From positions 43,065 to 107,064 of IMG/VR virus record IMGVR_UViG_3300017963_000209: a stretch of 64,000 nucleotides of DNA; one strand, given 5' to 3'. Numbering within the stretch: position 1 is the stretch's first letter; every line of letters begins with the position of its first letter. Source of the stretch: a virus. This document shows, piece after piece, positions 18,724 to 27,004 of this stretch. The notes beneath the pieces are model-generated. The model saw only the letters and a program-made list of their open reading frames with translations, had not been told where the DNA came from and did not search any database. The position numbers and the translations under genes are program-made.

Positions 18724-19353
18724 ATGTGCTCGAAGTCTGAAGTATTTGACTTCGATCAGTTAGACCCGGACGACGGGTTCACCGTGTTCCTCCACGAGCT
18801 GGGCCAGATCGAGGCAAGCATTTGGCTTGGCTGGCGGGAACGGGGCCATCTCAAATATGGCGGCCCCGAGGAAAGTAAAGCCGTCGAGATCTGGCGGGCG
18901 GACCACCCGACCGCCGCGGATCTCGGACGCCGAAGCCGGGCCCGCGTGCTTGCCGAGGCTGTCTGCCGCTACTTCACGGCCGGCGGAAACTGGGACGAGC
19001 TGCGGGCTCTTATCGACGAGATGGCACGCCTCATCCCCGGGGGACTTGTCTTCCCCGGCTATCATCTCTTCGACACCTACACGGACGCAAAGGGACATGT
19101 CGTCTACGTCTACGTCCGGACGGGCACGAACGAGGTGGTGCGGTGGGTTGCGCCGACAGGTGACGAGGCCGGTTTCATCGACCATATCACCCTGGAAGAC
19201 TTGCAAAGAGAGGCGGAGGAAGGCGATGCCGCCGGATGCGAAGGCGACTTATCGTGTAGCCCTGCGCTACTCGGTTCCGACGATCTACAAGCTGCGGAGC
19301 CGCCTGATGACGACCCTCCGAGGTTTCCGGGGCCAGAGGGTCAAAGGGAATGA
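18724..19353 (+). CDS. Hypothetical protein with over-running 3' end
   Basis: A 209-residue frame starting at ATG 18724. Residues 1-165 look like a real protein with an alpha/beta pattern. The last 43 residues overlap the next gene by 128 bases in another frame and look like random Cys/Pro/Asp-rich sequence. Either the overlap is real or the stop was lost by mutation. No function is recognisable. Confidence 0.6.
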   Translation: MCSKSEVFDFDQLDPDDGFTVFLHELGQIEASIWLGWRERGHLKYGGPEESKAVEIWRADHPTAADLGRRSRARVLAEAVCRYFTAGGNWDELRALIDEMARLIPGGLVFPGYHLFDTYTDAKGHVVYVYVRTGTNEVVRWVAPTGDEAGFIDHITLEDLQREAEEGDAAGCEGDLSCSPALLGSDDLQAAEPPDDDPPRFPGPEGQRE

Positions 19354-20161
19354 GTTCGAGCGACTGGTCGACCTCGTCCACCACGACTTGCCTGGCAAGA
19401 TGGACCGGGAGCCTGTCTACGAGAGCCTGACTTCCCTGGCGGGGAATCTGCTCACCGTGGGCGTGCTCTGGGAAGTGGCTTGTCGTCTGGCCGGCAACGT
19501 GGAGCGGCTTCGCAGCCATGTCGTGCCGGTCTGGCGGAAACAGCATTTCGACGAGTGGGTTCCAGCTCAGGTCTCCTGGGTGCGGCTCAAGAAGGGCGGC
19601 AAGAAGGGCCGCGAGGTGGGTCACGATTTGGCCTTCGAGATCCTCGCAGGCACGCCAGCCGGCCACACCGCCAGGCAGTGGTGGTCCAAGCGGAAAAGCT
19701 ACTACCTGGCCTACCATCGGGACAAGCAGGGCAACGGCTTCGCTTTCACCAGGCCCACACGGGCCGTGATTGGCGCTACTCCGTCCGCCTCGCCGTTCGA
19801 GGACCCCAAGCTCTTCACGACGCTCCGCTGCCTGGTTCTCGTGGAGAAGGAGCGGAGCATCGAGGAGCCCGACTTTCGTGAGGTGGCCTTCTCGTCGGCG
19901 ATGACCACCCACAATCGTCTCCAGCACAAGCGACGTGCGAGGCAGAAGAACATCTTCGAGTGCCCTGAAGGGTACGACGAGGACTATCCCTGCTTGGACT
20001 GTTGGGTGGGCTACGAGAACTGCCCGGCAGCCGTCCACCCTTACGACTACCAGCGGCGGGAATGTCCCGGCTGCAAGAAAGAAACCTGGCACAATCCGGC
20101 GGCCCCGGGAAAGCTCTGCGTGGCCTGCACGGACGCCCTAGCTTTGAAGGATGACACATGA
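19226..20161 (+). CDS. Hypothetical protein with C-terminal zinc-ribbon-like cysteines
   Basis: A 311-residue protein. I chose ATG 19226 because AGGAAGG precedes it and the protein sequence becomes convincing there; the frame stays open to 18827, but inside the previous gene. Residues 1-220 are basic and helical. The C-terminus carries cysteine pairs: CLDC and later CPGC and CVAC, suggesting one or two zinc ribbons. Such proteins often bind nucleic acid. It ends in ATGA overlap with thyX. Confidence 0.7.
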   Translation: MPPDAKATYRVALRYSVPTIYKLRSRLMTTLRGFRGQRVKGNEFERLVDLVHHDLPGKMDREPVYESLTSLAGNLLTVGVLWEVACRLAGNVERLRSHVVPVWRKQHFDEWVPAQVSWVRLKKGGKKGREVGHDLAFEILAGTPAGHTARQWWSKRKSYYLAYHRDKQGNGFAFTRPTRAVIGATPSASPFEDPKLFTTLRCLVLVEKERSIEEPDFREVAFSSAMTTHNRLQHKRRARQKNIFECPEGYDEDYPCLDCWVGYENCPAAVHPYDYQRRECPGCKKETWHNPAAPGKLCVACTDALALKDDT

Positions 20162-21192
20162 AAAGAGAACGCTTCGTCACACCCAAGACCTACTTCTTCG
20201 GGTATCCTGAGCTGAACGAGTCCGAGGTGCGGCGCTACCTGGCTGACACCCAGAACGAGGATTTCCTCAAGAGTATGACGGCGGCCCGCGAAGCCGGCTT
20301 GTCGTCGGCGGAGATCCTCTGCTCGATCTTCGCCAAGCTCTGCTACAAGGCCCTTACGTTGGGTCAGAACGCCAACGTCACCCGAACCAGGGACATCGCC
20401 GACAACCTGGCCAACTGCTTCGACACCGGCCACGGCTCGATCTTCGAGCATGTGATGTTCAACTTCGTGGTCTCCGACTGCTCGCGGGTCTTCACCCACG
20501 AGCTGGTGAGGCACAGGGTGGGTGTGGCCTTCTCGCAGACCTCCGGCCGCTACTGCCGTCTGGATCACATCCCCATCATCTGGGACCCGATCCTCGATCC
20601 CGTCAAGGATATGTGGGACCACCACTTGCAGAAGACCGAGGACCTGGTGTACCTCACCGAGTGCGCCCTCGGTCTCCGCGTGCCTACGCAGGAGCAGGAG
20701 GAGCGGGCCTACGCCCCCGACTACTGGGTCAACTGTCGAGCGCATGCGGCTCCCGGCTGCGAGGACGACTCCAAGTGGGTCCCCAACGACAAGATGCCCT
20801 TTGCCCAGAAGAAGAAGCTCACGTCGGCGATTAGACGGATTGCTCCCAACGGGCAGGCCAACGAGATCGCCGTGTCGCTGAACCTGAGGGCGCTGCGGCA
20901 TACGATCCTCATGCGGACCAACCGCGTGGCGGAGTGGGAGATCCGGTTGGTCTTCAACCAGATCTACCAGATGCTCAAGCCGCACTACCCGACCATCTTC
21001 CACGGGGCCAAGGAGACGATGGTCGAGGGTCTCCTGGAGATCTCCGGGATGAAGTGTCAGCCGTACGAGAAGGCGGCCGACATGGTCCTCGACGAGATGT
21101 CCGATGACGAGCTGACGCTCTACATTCGGACGCGACCCAAGACCTGGAACAAGATTGCCGCGGAAGGTCAGTTTGTAGATGGAGTTATTTGA
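20158..21192 (+). CDS. thyX: Flavin-dependent thymidylate synthase
   Basis: A 344-residue ThyX, converting dUMP to dTMP with methylene-tetrahydrofolate and FAD. The ThyX signature is RHRVGVAFSQTSGRY (118-132), the RHRx7-8S form, with R118, S129 and R131 in place. LRALRHTILMRTNRVAEWEIR near 240 is the second conserved helix of the family. It is longer than the usual 220-270 residues owing to an insertion around 165-225. It complements tmk and the UDG-polymerase fusion for thymine supply. ATG 20158 overlaps the previous stop. Confidence 0.92.
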   Translation: MKRERFVTPKTYFFGYPELNESEVRRYLADTQNEDFLKSMTAAREAGLSSAEILCSIFAKLCYKALTLGQNANVTRTRDIADNLANCFDTGHGSIFEHVMFNFVVSDCSRVFTHELVRHRVGVAFSQTSGRYCRLDHIPIIWDPILDPVKDMWDHHLQKTEDLVYLTECALGLRVPTQEQEERAYAPDYWVNCRAHAAPGCEDDSKWVPNDKMPFAQKKKLTSAIRRIAPNGQANEIAVSLNLRALRHTILMRTNRVAEWEIRLVFNQIYQMLKPHYPTIFHGAKETMVEGLLEISGMKCQPYEKAADMVLDEMSDDELTLYIRTRPKTWNKIAAEGQFVDGVI

Positions 21193-21827
21193 TGAACAAA
21201 GATGAGTTGCGCCGATTACGAGAGATGGTGAACCGGCGGCATCCAAAACAGCAGTTCGGCTACACTTATACCAGTGGGACATTCTCCACGGAAGACGAAG
21301 CAAAGGCAGAGTTTCTGCGAAGGATGGGCGCCACCGACGCCTTTCACGTGTACGACGTCGACGCTGGGGAGGTATTAGGCTATCTCGCTCATCGCATGCC
21401 GGGCTGTTTGGGCGTCTATGCAAAAGTTGACTACATTGTCCGACCGCTCAGGTCGGCGATAGACGCTGGGTGGACAGCCGGGCCTTTTGGGGTCGAGGTG
21501 AAGCAGTCAGGCGTAAAGATTGCGCCCGTAACCTCTCAGATGACGGACTATCGTCGGACGGTATGGCGTGTCAAGCGCACTGGTGAACAGTTGTGGTTGG
21601 ACCAGATCTTTCTCTGGCCCTCGGGTCGGCTGAAAGGTGACATCGAGAGCATCTTCATGCAGAACCGGCTCGGCTACGCGAGTAGCAGCAGCTCCGGCGG
21701 CATCACGTTTTTGTTTGGAGGTTGCTGCCCGCTTCGTATCGAGCCTGACGGAGGCATTGTTTGCCGCGTGAGTGATGTTTTTCTCAAGGCCGGGCGGAAG
21801 TCCGGTAACAGGGGAGAAAAGAAGTAG
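21192..21827 (+). CDS. Hypothetical protein of lower GC content
   Basis: A 211-residue protein, unknown. ATG 21192 overlaps the thyX stop; a TTG sits one codon before. By eye its base composition is lower in GC and its codon choice less biased than neighbours, suggesting recent acquisition. It has a serine run (SSSSSGG) near residue 160 and a basic C-terminus. No motif is recognised. Confidence 0.65.
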   Translation: MNKDELRRLREMVNRRHPKQQFGYTYTSGTFSTEDEAKAEFLRRMGATDAFHVYDVDAGEVLGYLAHRMPGCLGVYAKVDYIVRPLRSAIDAGWTAGPFGVEVKQSGVKIAPVTSQMTDYRRTVWRVKRTGEQLWLDQIFLWPSGRLKGDIESIFMQNRLGYASSSSSGGITFLFGGCCPLRIEPDGGIVCRVSDVFLKAGRKSGNRGEKK

Positions 21828-21834
21828 GAGGCCC

Positions 21835-22641
21835 ATGTCCTTACGACTGTCCGGTTTCGACGGGGTCATGGTCAACACGAGTGGAGGGAAGGACTCGCAA
21901 ACCTCCCTCCGCTTCGTCGTTGAGCAGGCCCGTAGCGAGGGCTATCCTCTCGACAGAATCACCGTGGCCCATGCCGATCTCGGCTTTGCCGAGTGGCCTG
22001 GAGCCAAGGAACTAGCCCAGGAGCAAGCGGAGCTTCACAGCGTCCGTTTCTGCTGGGAACAGTATCGCAACAAGCATGGACAGCACCCGACGCTGTTGGA
22101 CTACGTCCGTGCCCGGAAGAAGTGGCCCAGCTCCACGACTCGCTACTGCACGAGTGAGTTCAAGCGAAGCCCTTGTGGTCGCATCCTCACGAAGATCCAC
22201 CGGGAGATCGGCGGGAAGACGAAGATCCTCAACATCTTCGGGTTCCGCGCCGAGGAGTCACCGGCCCGAGCCAAGCGGAAGCAGCTCGCCCAGAACAAGC
22301 GGTTCTCTACCAAGAGCCGAGAGGTCTGGGACTGGCTGCCGATCCACGAGTGGCCCGAGCAGGAGGTGTGGGACGACATCCACGGCAGTGGTGTTCCCCA
22401 TCATCCGGCCTACGACCTCGGCATGCCCCGGCTGTCCTGTCGGTTCTGCGTGTTCGCCCCCAAGGCGGCACTGCTGATCGCCGGCAAGGCCCACCCGGAG
22501 CTGCTGCAAATCTACGTGGACCTGGAGAAGGAGATCGGTCACGATTTCCAGAACAAGAAGCCCATTAGGGCGATCAAAGAGGCCCTCGATGCCGGCGAGG
22601 AGGTCGACACCTCCGACCTGGACGGGGCCTGGAACATGTGA
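21835..22641 (+). CDS. PP-loop ATPase, PAPS-reductase-like
   Basis: A 268-residue protein of the adenine-nucleotide alpha-hydrolase superfamily. The PP-loop SGGKDS is at 16-21; cysteines occur in RYCTSEFKRSPC and in SCRFCVF near 200. Phage members are usually called PAPS reductases but may instead thiolate or modify nucleobases or DNA; the substrate is unknown. ATG 21835 has TAGGAGG upstream. A second, divergent PP-loop protein lies 1.4 kb downstream. Confidence 0.82.
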   Translation: MSLRLSGFDGVMVNTSGGKDSQTSLRFVVEQARSEGYPLDRITVAHADLGFAEWPGAKELAQEQAELHSVRFCWEQYRNKHGQHPTLLDYVRARKKWPSSTTRYCTSEFKRSPCGRILTKIHREIGGKTKILNIFGFRAEESPARAKRKQLAQNKRFSTKSREVWDWLPIHEWPEQEVWDDIHGSGVPHHPAYDLGMPRLSCRFCVFAPKAALLIAGKAHPELLQIYVDLEKEIGHDFQNKKPIRAIKEALDAGEEVDTSDLDGAWNM

Positions 22642-22649
22642 GGATTGAG

Positions 22650-23333
22650 ATGGGAGAGCTTATTAAAGGCGTCTGGCGGCCAACGAGGGCCGATCATCCT
22701 TTGTACCGGAAGCCCAACAACTGGGCGCAGGAAGTGCCCGACAACTGGTGGCACGCGCTGACCTACATCCGAACGTACGGGATCAGCACGAAGTTCGAGA
22801 CCTATCAGGCCGATTGGGAGCCGGAGCCCGGTCCCCCGGAGGCGGTGTTGCCTAAGGAGGATCACATGTCGATCGCTGCCAGGGTGTATGCGTTTGCCAT
22901 GTGGGCTTCGCAGGAAGGTTCCGCTTTCAAGTGGCAAAATCCGAAGACGGAGCAGGTCCAGTGGTTTCCGTTTTCCGGGGGCATCAGCATCGTAGATGTC
23001 CGCCGGCGTTGGGAGGACTACGGCACCACGTATGCTCCTCGGGTGAGCGAGTTGCACAAGGCTGGGATGTTCAAAGTGGTCGACGAGGTCGAGGACCCGA
23101 TCACCGGTAACACGACCGAGATCCTGTCTCCCACTCAGAGACTTGTTCCTCTTCCGAAGGCTCCGTCGTTCAAGCGGTATGCCAGGAAGGCCTTGCTGCG
23201 CTGCCGCAAGCTAGTCGATGAGTTGGACCCGGACGACGAGTGGACCCAGCAGATGCGGGAGGTACTCTATCAGCCGGCATTGGAGTATCTTCTCGACAGC
23301 AAGATTGGGGGTGTGCCCCTTTCGCAGCTCTAG
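22650..23333 (+). CDS. Hypothetical protein
   Basis: A 227-residue protein, unknown. ATG 22650 has AGGA at suitable spacing; GTG 22638, overlapping the previous stop, is an alternative. It is rich in Trp, Pro and Tyr, mostly globular, with no signal peptide. It sits between the two PP-loop proteins, so it may act in the same modification pathway, which is inference from position alone. Confidence 0.65.
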   Translation: MGELIKGVWRPTRADHPLYRKPNNWAQEVPDNWWHALTYIRTYGISTKFETYQADWEPEPGPPEAVLPKEDHMSIAARVYAFAMWASQEGSAFKWQNPKTEQVQWFPFSGGISIVDVRRRWEDYGTTYAPRVSELHKAGMFKVVDEVEDPITGNTTEILSPTQRLVPLPKAPSFKRYARKALLRCRKLVDELDPDDEWTQQMREVLYQPALEYLLDSKIGGVPLSQL

Positions 23334-23341
23334 GAGCATCC

Positions 23342-23578
23342 ATGAAGTTCGAGGTACAGAGCAAATGCGGCCGTGGCTGGACACAGCACGGCGACGTCGA
23401 GGCCGAGGACTCCATTGAGGCGGCCCGGAAGATCTTGCGAACGCATGGTCGTCGCATCCTCCGGGTTCGTCCTGCCTACTCTTTGGCCAAGTTTTTCGTC
23501 TACCGTTTTCCCAAGGCAGCGAAACCCCATGATATGTGTAAGGAGAACAAACGTGAGTATCCTTTTCAGCGTCAATAA
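23342..23578 (+). CDS. Small basic hypothetical protein
   Basis: A 78-residue protein starting at ATG 23342, just after the previous stop, with TAGGAG upstream. It looks like a single small alpha/beta domain (EVQSKCGRGW, then a helix with EAARKILRTHG). It overlaps the next gene by 26 bases. Function is unknown. Confidence 0.6.
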   Translation: MKFEVQSKCGRGWTQHGDVEAEDSIEAARKILRTHGRRILRVRPAYSLAKFFVYRFPKAAKPHDMCKENKREYPFQRQ

Positions 23579-24059
23579 CCACCAGTGTGAGGACTCGGGT
23601 CCTCCGCCCGAACTGCCGGCCGATTTCGATTCGCCGAGATACTGGAAGAGCTACTTCGAGAACAAGTACGGAGAGCAGTGGCTCTGCTACTACGATCGCG
23701 ACGAGAAGCAGCTCGTTGTCCGGGGCGGCGATTGCGGGTGGGAAAAGGTCTTGGAACCGTTCCGGATCTCCGTGGACACGCTTTGCAATTCGACTGCGGA
23801 CGGGCTGGAACAGCAGTTCTTGTTGGCCGGGAAAGCCTTGGTTCCCCAGCTTATCGCGGGAGAACCTAAGGGGCTCATTACCGTCTGGATCGACAAGGAG
23901 CGCGGTACCGGGATCACGCTGAACTCCGGTGAGAACATCTGGCTCGATGCCTGCCTCGACGCCTGCGGATTCGACGTTCCGATGAAGAACGCAAAGGAGT
24001 TTGAGGAATACCTGGACAAGTGCCGGGCAATCGTCGGAGAAGAAGACGACGAGGACTAA
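23553..24059 (+). CDS. Hypothetical acidic protein
   Basis: A 168-residue protein starting at GTG 23553 seven bases after AAGGAG. The visible pattern is a globular acidic protein ending in EEDDED. No motif is recognised. The gene sits directly upstream of the second PP-loop protein, separated by ten bases. Confidence 0.65.
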   Translation: MSILFSVNNHQCEDSGPPPELPADFDSPRYWKSYFENKYGEQWLCYYDRDEKQLVVRGGDCGWEKVLEPFRISVDTLCNSTADGLEQQFLLAGKALVPQLIAGEPKGLITVWIDKERGTGITLNSGENIWLDACLDACGFDVPMKNAKEFEEYLDKCRAIVGEEDDED

Positions 24060-24069
24060 GGAGCAGTCA

Positions 24070-25104
24070 ATGCAACAACCTATCGTCGTGGCTCACGGTG
24101 TCGGCCGAGACTCCACGGCGATGCTGATTCGGATGTGGAAGCTCGGGCAACGGCCGGATGCCATCTTATTCGCGAACGTCGGCTCCGAGAAGCGGCAGAC
24201 CTACGAGTTCATTCCCGTCTTCCGGGAGTGGCTCAAGAGCGTCGACTTTCCCCCGCTGACGATCGTGCAGTACGCGCCCAAGCTGGCGCCGTACTTCAGC
24301 CTCGAAGGCAACATGGTGCTCAACGCCACGTTACCCGGGGCGACCTTCAACCGCGGCTCCTGCACCCTGAAGTTCAAGGTGGAGCCGCAGAACAAGTGGA
24401 CCAGGCACTGGGTTCCTGCTCAGCGTGCCTGGGAAGCGGGCCTCAAGGTCCGCAAGCTGATCGGTTTCGATTGCGACGAGGAATACCGGCAGTCCCGGGC
24501 GGCCGACAAGGCCCATAAGGGAGCCGGCTCCAAGGACGCCGAGCGATACGAATACGACCATCCGCTCATCGAGTGGGGCATGGGCCTGGAAGACTGCAAG
24601 GAGGAGATCGCCTCCGTAGGTCTGCCTGTGCCTTGCAAATCGGCCTGCTATTTCTGCCCCAACCAGAAGGAGCACGAGGTCGACGAACTGGACCCGGAAG
24701 ACCGGTCCAGGATCATTCTGATCGAGCTGGTCGCTGAGCCTTACAACCAGAAGGTTCACGGTTTGTGGCGGAGGCCGCGAAAGCGGGACAACCGCCCCGG
24801 GTCGATCACTCAATACATCTTGGAGCGCGAGCTTCCCTTCGTGCCTCTGCACGAGATCTGCTCCAAGGTGGTGCTCAACGAGCACTGCAAGAAGGTCAAG
24901 GTGGACGGCGAGTACACCTTCGATCCTCCGCATCAACCCGACACGCTTCGCAAGCTGCTGGAGCATCATGGCCACCGGCCCCCGGAGGTCGTGCTCCCCG
25001 GCAGCAACGGCGTGGACGTGCCTGGGATCTATCTCGAAGATGCTCGTAAGGCCCCTCAAGACGACGAGGATGAGCTGCACGAATACTTCGAGGGTGCACT
25101 GTAA
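24070..25104 (+). CDS. Divergent PP-loop / PAPS-reductase-like protein
   Basis: A 344-residue protein. The N-terminal strand and loop IVVAHGVGRDST (5-16) occupy the place of the PP-loop SGGKDS, but the lysine is Arg13 and the first glycines are altered. A downstream NVGSEKRQTYEF matches the region that follows in PAPS reductases. C-x2-C (CYFCPNQ) near 195 may bind zinc or an iron-sulfur cluster. With the canonical PP-loop protein upstream it could form a two-subunit modification enzyme. Whether it still binds ATP is unclear. Confidence 0.7.
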   Translation: MQQPIVVAHGVGRDSTAMLIRMWKLGQRPDAILFANVGSEKRQTYEFIPVFREWLKSVDFPPLTIVQYAPKLAPYFSLEGNMVLNATLPGATFNRGSCTLKFKVEPQNKWTRHWVPAQRAWEAGLKVRKLIGFDCDEEYRQSRAADKAHKGAGSKDAERYEYDHPLIEWGMGLEDCKEEIASVGLPVPCKSACYFCPNQKEHEVDELDPEDRSRIILIELVAEPYNQKVHGLWRRPRKRDNRPGSITQYILERELPFVPLHEICSKVVLNEHCKKVKVDGEYTFDPPHQPDTLRKLLEHHGHRPPEVVLPGSNGVDVPGIYLEDARKAPQDDEDELHEYFEGAL

Positions 25105-25137
25105 GGTTCATGCAACGGACACAAAGGAGCGCTAGAA

Positions 25138-25422
25138 ATGCGCATAAACAGAGCCCGCGATCTTGCGGCAGCGGAGGTGGGCAGCCTCAATTTTGCCCAT
25201 CGGGAACAGGTAGGACATGGTGTGACACACGAAGATGCCGCGATCGCGCTTGCGATGTATCGTTGCATCCGAGCCGCGCAGGAGCGGAACAAGCATCCCT
25301 TTGGCCCGTCTTTCTATCTCCTGGAGCTGCTCAAGAAAGCACCCAAGGATGCCGCCGAGGAGAGGACAGCTCTTGTGGCTGCCGACAAGAAGCGACTGAA
25401 AGGAGCCCAACTGTCACCATGA
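25138..25422 (+). CDS. Small hypothetical protein
   Basis: A 94-residue protein with ATG 25138 preceded by AAAGGAG. It is mainly helical and Ala/Lys-rich. No motif or membrane segment is seen. Its stop overlaps the next start. Confidence 0.6.
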   Translation: MRINRARDLAAAEVGSLNFAHREQVGHGVTHEDAAIALAMYRCIRAAQERNKHPFGPSFYLLELLKKAPKDAAEERTALVAADKKRLKGAQLSP

Positions 25423-25994
25423 TTCCTCCTTGGGAACTTCCCCAGTCCAGCCATTACGAGCTGGAGATCGAAGTCTTTGCCGTCACGGGTGGGGACTTCG
25501 TGTCCTGCCACAAGCGCTCTTACCCCCTCACCTTCAACCACAACGTCATCATGACGGGCCCCGGCATGCGCCCCGGCCTGTCCTGGTCGAGCGGCCAGAC
25601 GGAGAAGGACCTAGACATCTTCCTCGGCGACAACGCCTTTGGCGAGTGCGTCTTCCAGGCCATCAACGAGTCCTCGACGTACAAGGACGTGCGTTTCTAC
25701 AACGTCGGGGACTGCAAGGCCGTGAATCCGCTAGTGATCGTCTGGGAGGTCAAGAGGTACCATCGTGGCGAGGTCCGCGACCTCGGCAGCGTGATGCGGA
25801 TGGACACCTACATCGGTCGTACCGTCTACCGGGCTAAGGGCAGTTGGTTTGCCCTTGCGTCCGCCCCGACGATGCAGCCCAAGTTGTTCGGGCCATACGA
25901 GCATGCCGCGGATGCCGAGCAAGGCCTCCAGGAGTGGCTCGACAGAGCCTTTCCAAACCCGAAGCACATGCTTCCAAAGCGTGGTCCGCTCTGA
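25419..25994 (+). CDS. Hypothetical protein
   Basis: A 191-residue protein in ATGA overlap with the previous gene and with AAAGGAG upstream. Beta-rich by appearance (many alternating hydrophobic stretches such as YELEIEVFAV). No known motif. It ends two bases before palindrome copy B. Confidence 0.65.
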   Translation: MIPPWELPQSSHYELEIEVFAVTGGDFVSCHKRSYPLTFNHNVIMTGPGMRPGLSWSSGQTEKDLDIFLGDNAFGECVFQAINESSTYKDVRFYNVGDCKAVNPLVIVWEVKRYHRGEVRDLGSVMRMDTYIGRTVYRAKGSWFALASAPTMQPKLFGPYEHAADAEQGLQEWLDRAFPNPKHMLPKRGPL

Positions 25995-25996
25995 AC

Positions 25997-26014
25997 CTCA
26001 AAAGCGGTTTTGAG
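25997..26014. repeat. Dispersed palindrome, copy B, abutting a start codon
   Basis: CTCAAAAGCGGTTTTGAG, the reverse complement of copy A. It ends exactly one base before the ATG of the Spo11/Top6A-like gene and replaces the place where a ribosome site is expected. Binding of a protein, or folding of the RNA, would directly affect expression of that gene. Confidence 0.85.
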
Positions 26015-27004
26015 ATGCCCAAGTTTCGTTACGAGCACAAGAGGATCGGCCCAGATCGGATGGAGATCATCGACCTGGCCAACGAGATCCTGGAAGAGTA
26101 TGCCGCTCAGGGTTACGAGTTGACCTTGAGGCAGGTGTACTACCAATTCATCGCCCGCGACTGGTTCCCCCAGTCCTGGTTCGACGAGGACGCCAACACC
26201 AAGAATACGGAGAAGAACTACAATCGGCTGGGCGCCACCCTCGTGACGGGTCGCCTGGCCGGCTTGATCGACTGGAAGCACCTGGTCGATCGCACCCGTA
26301 ATCTTCAGAGCCTCACCCACTGGGACGGCCCGGCCGACATCATCGAGACGGCCTCCAGGTGGTTCAATCTCGATCTGTGGGCTCGCCAGGACGTGCGGGT
26401 CCAGGTGTGGATCGAGAAAGACGCCCTCCTGGGCGTCATCGAGGATGTCTGCACCAAAAACGACGTTCCGTACTTCTCCTGCCGCGGCTACACCTCCATG
26501 TCGGAGATGTGGGCCGCTGCCCAGCGGATCGTCAGCCACGTCAAGGACGGGAACGGGCAGGGAACGGTCATCCTCCACCTCGGCGATCACGACCCCTCCG
26601 GGGTCAACATGACCGAGGACATCGGCAAGCGGCTGAAGAAGCTGGTGGAGCCCCATGTGGGTGGCGCCAGGGTCTTCGTCGTCCACCGGATCGCGCTCAC
26701 CTACGAGCAGGTCCAGCAGTATAATCCGCCACCCCAGCCTGCCAAGAAGTCGGACAGCCGCTTCAAGCAGTACCAGGCGCAGACCGGTCTCGACGAGAGC
26801 TGGGAACTGGACGCCTTGGAGCCGGACGTACTCAATACTCTGATCCAGGACAACATCGACCACTTCCGCGACGAGAAGAAGTGGAAGAAGGGTCTGGAGG
26901 AAGAGAGGCATTATCGCGATCAGCTTCTCCGGGCCTCCCTACACTGGGACAAGCTCAGCAAGAAGCTGAAGGTCAAAAAACCCGACGAGGAAGACGATGA
27001 CTAG
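26015..27004 (+). CDS. Spo11/Top6A-like protein with TOPRIM domain
   Basis: A 329-residue protein. LTLRQVYYQF (Y42, Y43) resembles the catalytic-tyrosine motif of topoisomerase VI subunit A and Spo11. The TOPRIM domain follows: VWIEKDALLG (E134) and LHLGDHDPSG (D191, D193), spaced as in Top6A. Top6A relatives without a B subunit are known from mobile elements (Mini-A-like proteins). No GHKL-ATPase B subunit is visible here. It may nick or break DNA to start recombination, or relax DNA. It has no ribosome site of its own; the palindrome copy B occupies that place. The C-terminus is acidic. Confidence 0.8.
   Translation: MPKFRYEHKRIGPDRMEIIDLANEILEEYAAQGYELTLRQVYYQFIARDWFPQSWFDEDANTKNTEKNYNRLGATLVTGRLAGLIDWKHLVDRTRNLQSLTHWDGPADIIETASRWFNLDLWARQDVRVQVWIEKDALLGVIEDVCTKNDVPYFSCRGYTSMSEMWAAAQRIVSHVKDGNGQGTVILHLGDHDPSGVNMTEDIGKRLKKLVEPHVGGARVFVVHRIALTYEQVQQYNPPPQPAKKSDSRFKQYQAQTGLDESWELDALEPDVLNTLIQDNIDHFRDEKKWKKGLEEERHYRDQLLRASLHWDKLSKKLKVKKPDEEDDD

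Noticed and set aside
18827-19225. N-terminal extension of the 19226 gene
   Set aside because: The extension overlaps a credible gene, has no ribosome site and looks like shadow sequence.
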